From Melioribacter roseus (GTDB lineage: Bacteria; Bacteroidota; Ignavibacteria; Ignavibacteriales; Melioribacteraceae), in NCBI GenBank assembly GCA_020724325.1, contig DYHC01000008.1:1-17175 (forward strand): a stretch of DNA of 17,175 nucleotides. The letters are read 5' to 3'. The notes below the pieces were generated by a model, which was not told the origin of the DNA, searched no databases, and worked only from the letters and a program-made list of their open reading frames with translations. Shown piece after piece: positions 13,506 to 17,175 of the stretch. The first letter of the stretch is position 1; the number at the start of each line of letters is the position of its first letter. The position numbers and the translations under genes are program-made.

Positions 13506-13782
13506 TGGATTTAAGAGCATTACGGATATAATAAAGAGCGAAAAAGATTTCGAAAAACTACGCGATACAGTAAAAAACTATAATGTTGTAGATGAATTTG
13601 AGGTTATTTTTCCCGAGCTCTCATTAATTGCAAAAGCAATAAAGGTAGAAAAAAAAACACTCTTTCTTAAGGTTGAAAACTCGGTCTGGAAAAGCGAATT
13701 AAATTTTCAAAAAAATCTTTTGATGGAAAAAATAAACAAGCATTTTAAAGAACAAGTTATACAGTCAATAAAATTCATATAA
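13483..13782 (+). CDS. DUF721 / DciA-like protein
   Basis: The 99-residue product resembles the DUF721 (DciA) family, an ancestral partner that helps load the replicative helicase DnaB in bacteria lacking DnaC or DnaI. The visible similarity is the N-terminal helical stretch followed by a compact alpha-beta domain with V-E-N-S-V-W-K-S-E-L (the family's usual V-x-S-x-x-W-x-x-E-L) and a final basic strand pair. Its gene overlaps recF by 23 nt and lies directly ahead of gyrB, a neighbourhood in which DciA family genes commonly occur. Family assignment is by motif and context; biochemical role is inferred. Confidence 0.8.
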   Translation: MARQNISSGFKSITDIIKSEKDFEKLRDTVKNYNVVDEFEVIFPELSLIAKAIKVEKKTLFLKVENSVWKSELNFQKNLLMEKINKHFKEQVIQSIKFI

Positions 13783-15804
<2,022 letters not shown>

Positions 15805-15871
15805 CTAAACTTCTTGCTCTTAATCATTCTCTTGATTGTAATCGAATGCAATTGACACACATTATAGTTGT

Positions 15872-16855
15872 ATGAAAGAAAACAAACCGACATATCATCA
15901 GCCAATTGTGGATTATCTACGCAGCGATTATTCTGCACTCCACAAAAATTTAACCGTTGATGAGGCGTTGAAAAAAATTAGAAGAGAAGGTGTAGGCGAA
16001 AGAATTGTTTATTTCTATGTTGTTGATGACGACGATAAACTGGTTGGAGTGCTGCCGACTCGCAGAATATTAACCGGGCACCCGGATCAATTGCTGGAAG
16101 ATATAATGGTTAATGATGTTGCAGCTATTAATGACAGCGCTACCGTATATGATGCGTGCGAATTCTTTGTGATGTATAAGTTTCTTGCTCTGCCCGTAGT
16201 GGATAGTAATAGAAAGATAGTAGGGATTGTTGATGTAAATTTTTTTACCGATGAACTACTTGATTTTTCGGAAAGGCAGAAAGTAAGTGATGTTTTTGAA
16301 TCAATCGGCTTCAAAATATCCGAAGTTAAAAACGCCACGCCTCTAAAAGCCTGGCGAATAAGGTTTCCATGGCTGCTCGCTACAATTACCAGCGGAACTG
16401 TTTGCGCTATTCTTGCAGGATTCTTTGAAGCAACTATTGCAGAAAGTCTGGTTATAGCGTTCTTTCTTACACTTGTATTAGGACTTGGTGAAAGCATGAG
16501 CATACAATCCATGACTCTTACTATTCAGGCGCTTCATTCTGCGCAGCCATCATTAAAGTGGTATCTAAGAAACATCTTTAAAGAGGCTCAGACAGCCGCA
16601 TTGATTGGAGGCAGCAGCGGTTTGCTGGTTGCTCTAACATCTTATGCATGGAAAGGAGAAGTTATTACTTCGGCTGTTATTGGAATCAGCATTTTATTAG
16701 TACAATTTTTTGCAGCTGTTCTTGGGCTAAGCGTTCCGGCTTTGCTGCATAGTACAAAGTTAGATCTAAAAGTTTCTGCCGGACCCATTACTCTTGCACT
16801 AACAGATATTTTTACTATTCTGTTTTATATGGGCTTAGCTGATTTACTTTTATGA
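15872..16855 (+). CDS. CBS-domain MgtE-like magnesium transporter lacking the N domain
   Basis: The 327-residue product has two CBS domains (about 19-75 and 76-135), a linker, and five hydrophobic segments from about 165 to the C-terminus that resemble the MgtE membrane domain. MgtE forms a dimeric magnesium channel gated by cytosolic magnesium sensed by the N and CBS domains. The terminal P-A-L-L-H...D-L-K-V-S-A-G-P-I-T-L-A-L-T-D-I-F (289-314) keeps the conserved pore Asp (Asp312). The helical N domain found in usual MgtE (about 450 residues) is absent. The pore helix normally reading G-G-N-A-G-x-Q is here G-E-S-M-S-I-Q, losing the Asn. It sits alone between gyrB and gyrA, 67 nt after gyrB. 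Ion and direction are therefore uncertain. Confidence 0.85.
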   Translation: MKENKPTYHQPIVDYLRSDYSALHKNLTVDEALKKIRREGVGERIVYFYVVDDDDKLVGVLPTRRILTGHPDQLLEDIMVNDVAAINDSATVYDACEFFVMYKFLALPVVDSNRKIVGIVDVNFFTDELLDFSERQKVSDVFESIGFKISEVKNATPLKAWRIRFPWLLATITSGTVCAILAGFFEATIAESLVIAFFLTLVLGLGESMSIQSMTLTIQALHSAQPSLKWYLRNIFKEAQTAALIGGSSGLLVALTSYAWKGEVITSAVIGISILLVQFFAAVLGLSVPALLHSTKLDLKVSAGPITLALTDIFTILFYMGLADLLL

Positions 16856-16909
16856 ACAATAGTGAAACCGATATAAAAATTTTAGAATAAAAAACGGCGA
16901 TAGTTTAAC

Positions 16910-17175
16910 ATGACAACAATATTCGAAAAAGTTGTACCAGTATCATTAGAAGATGAAATGAAATCATCTTACATTGATTATGCCATGAGCGTAATAGTTG
17001 CACGCGCATTGCCCGATGTTAGAGATGGTCTTAAGCCCGTTCACAGACGCGTTCTATTCGGGATGCACGAACTTGGCGTTGCTTATAATAAACCGTATAA
17101 AAAATCTGCTCGTATCGTTGGAGAAGTCTTAGGCAAATATCATCCGCATGGCGATAGTGCAGTTTACGATACAAT
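16910..17175 (+). CDS. gyrA: DNA gyrase subunit A (5' part, cut by window edge)
   Basis: GyrA carries the DNA breakage-reunion active site of gyrase. The first 88 residues are visible: [36 protein letters not shown] (spread over 14-49) is diagnostic, and [10 protein letters not shown] at 78-87 is the quinolone-resistance-determining segment, with Ser83 and Asp87 as in susceptible E. coli. The catalytic Tyr lies beyond the window. No Shine-Dalgarno is visible before the ATG. A gyrA rather than parC identity is supported by its nearness to gyrB and the close match to GyrA. Confidence 0.95.
   Translation, partial: MTTIFEKVVPVSLEDEMKSSYIDYAMSVIVARALPDVRDGLKPVHRRVLFGMHELGVAYNKPYKKSARIVGEVLGKYHPHGDSAVYDT

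Noticed and set aside
16087..16512. 141-residue minus-strand frame inside the MgtE-like gene
   Set aside because: It lies wholly within a well-supported gene on the other strand, its product is Ser/Thr-rich with no domain, and no ribosome binding site is seen.
16852..16890. 12-codon frame between the MgtE-like gene and gyrA, starting in an ATGA overlap
   Set aside because: Very short, no ribosome binding site of its own, and no recognisable product; an ATGA overlap by itself is common by chance.

Overview
This 17.2 kb window is AT-rich bacterial chromosome carrying a chromosomal replication-origin neighbourhood: dnaA, dnaN, recF, a DciA-like gene, gyrB and the start of gyrA, all on the + strand. 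The gene content is ordinary for a free chromosome; I see no insertion sequence, phage, CRISPR array, rRNA or tRNA. Several lipoprotein and outer-membrane genes point to a Gram-negative cell. A TTTG-N19-TAnnTTTG promoter upstream of ansA matches the Bacteroidetes pattern, while Shine-Dalgarno sequences precede some genes (161, 1264, 5752, 11261) and are missing before others. My best inference is the Bacteroidota/Chlorobiota/Ignavibacteria side of the FCB group; phylum is inferred, not proven.

Left part (1-4442): the 3' end of an unidentified gene overlaps a lipoprotein gene, followed by a second, Ala/Ser-rich lipoprotein that ends at a strong terminator (2598-2632). Then come a small outer-membrane beta-barrel protein, a lipoprotein resembling a carbohydrate-binding module, and a stand-alone divergent GroES-like protein with no GroEL next to it.

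Middle (4443-9157): a Fic-fold/winged-helix protein whose Fic motif is badly degraded has its own sigma70-like promoter with an inverted repeat at the start site. It is followed at 29 nt by mscL. Next is a NhaD/CitMHS-like sodium:proton antiporter whose leader is a concentric 47-nt imperfect palindrome that covers its ribosome binding site. Convergent to it, on the - strand, lie ansA (cytoplasmic-type L-asparaginase) and a HEGGH membrane protein that starts at the ansA stop.

Right part (9158-17175): the two intergenic regions that flank dnaA both carry DnaA-box-like 9-mers, and together look like a bipartite oriC. The upstream part has TGTTGATAA boxes, one of them abutting the dnaA start codon, and a perfect 14-bp palindrome GTGAAACGTTTCAC. 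The downstream part has helically spaced TGTTAATAA boxes, an extremely AT-rich stretch and one perfect TGTGGATAA box. dnaN, recF and dciA are tightly packed, gyrB follows, and a shortened CBS-MgtE magnesium transporter sits between gyrB and gyrA, which runs off the window.

The most interesting items are the degenerate Fic regulator with its promoter palindrome, the structured antiporter leader, and the origin architecture.
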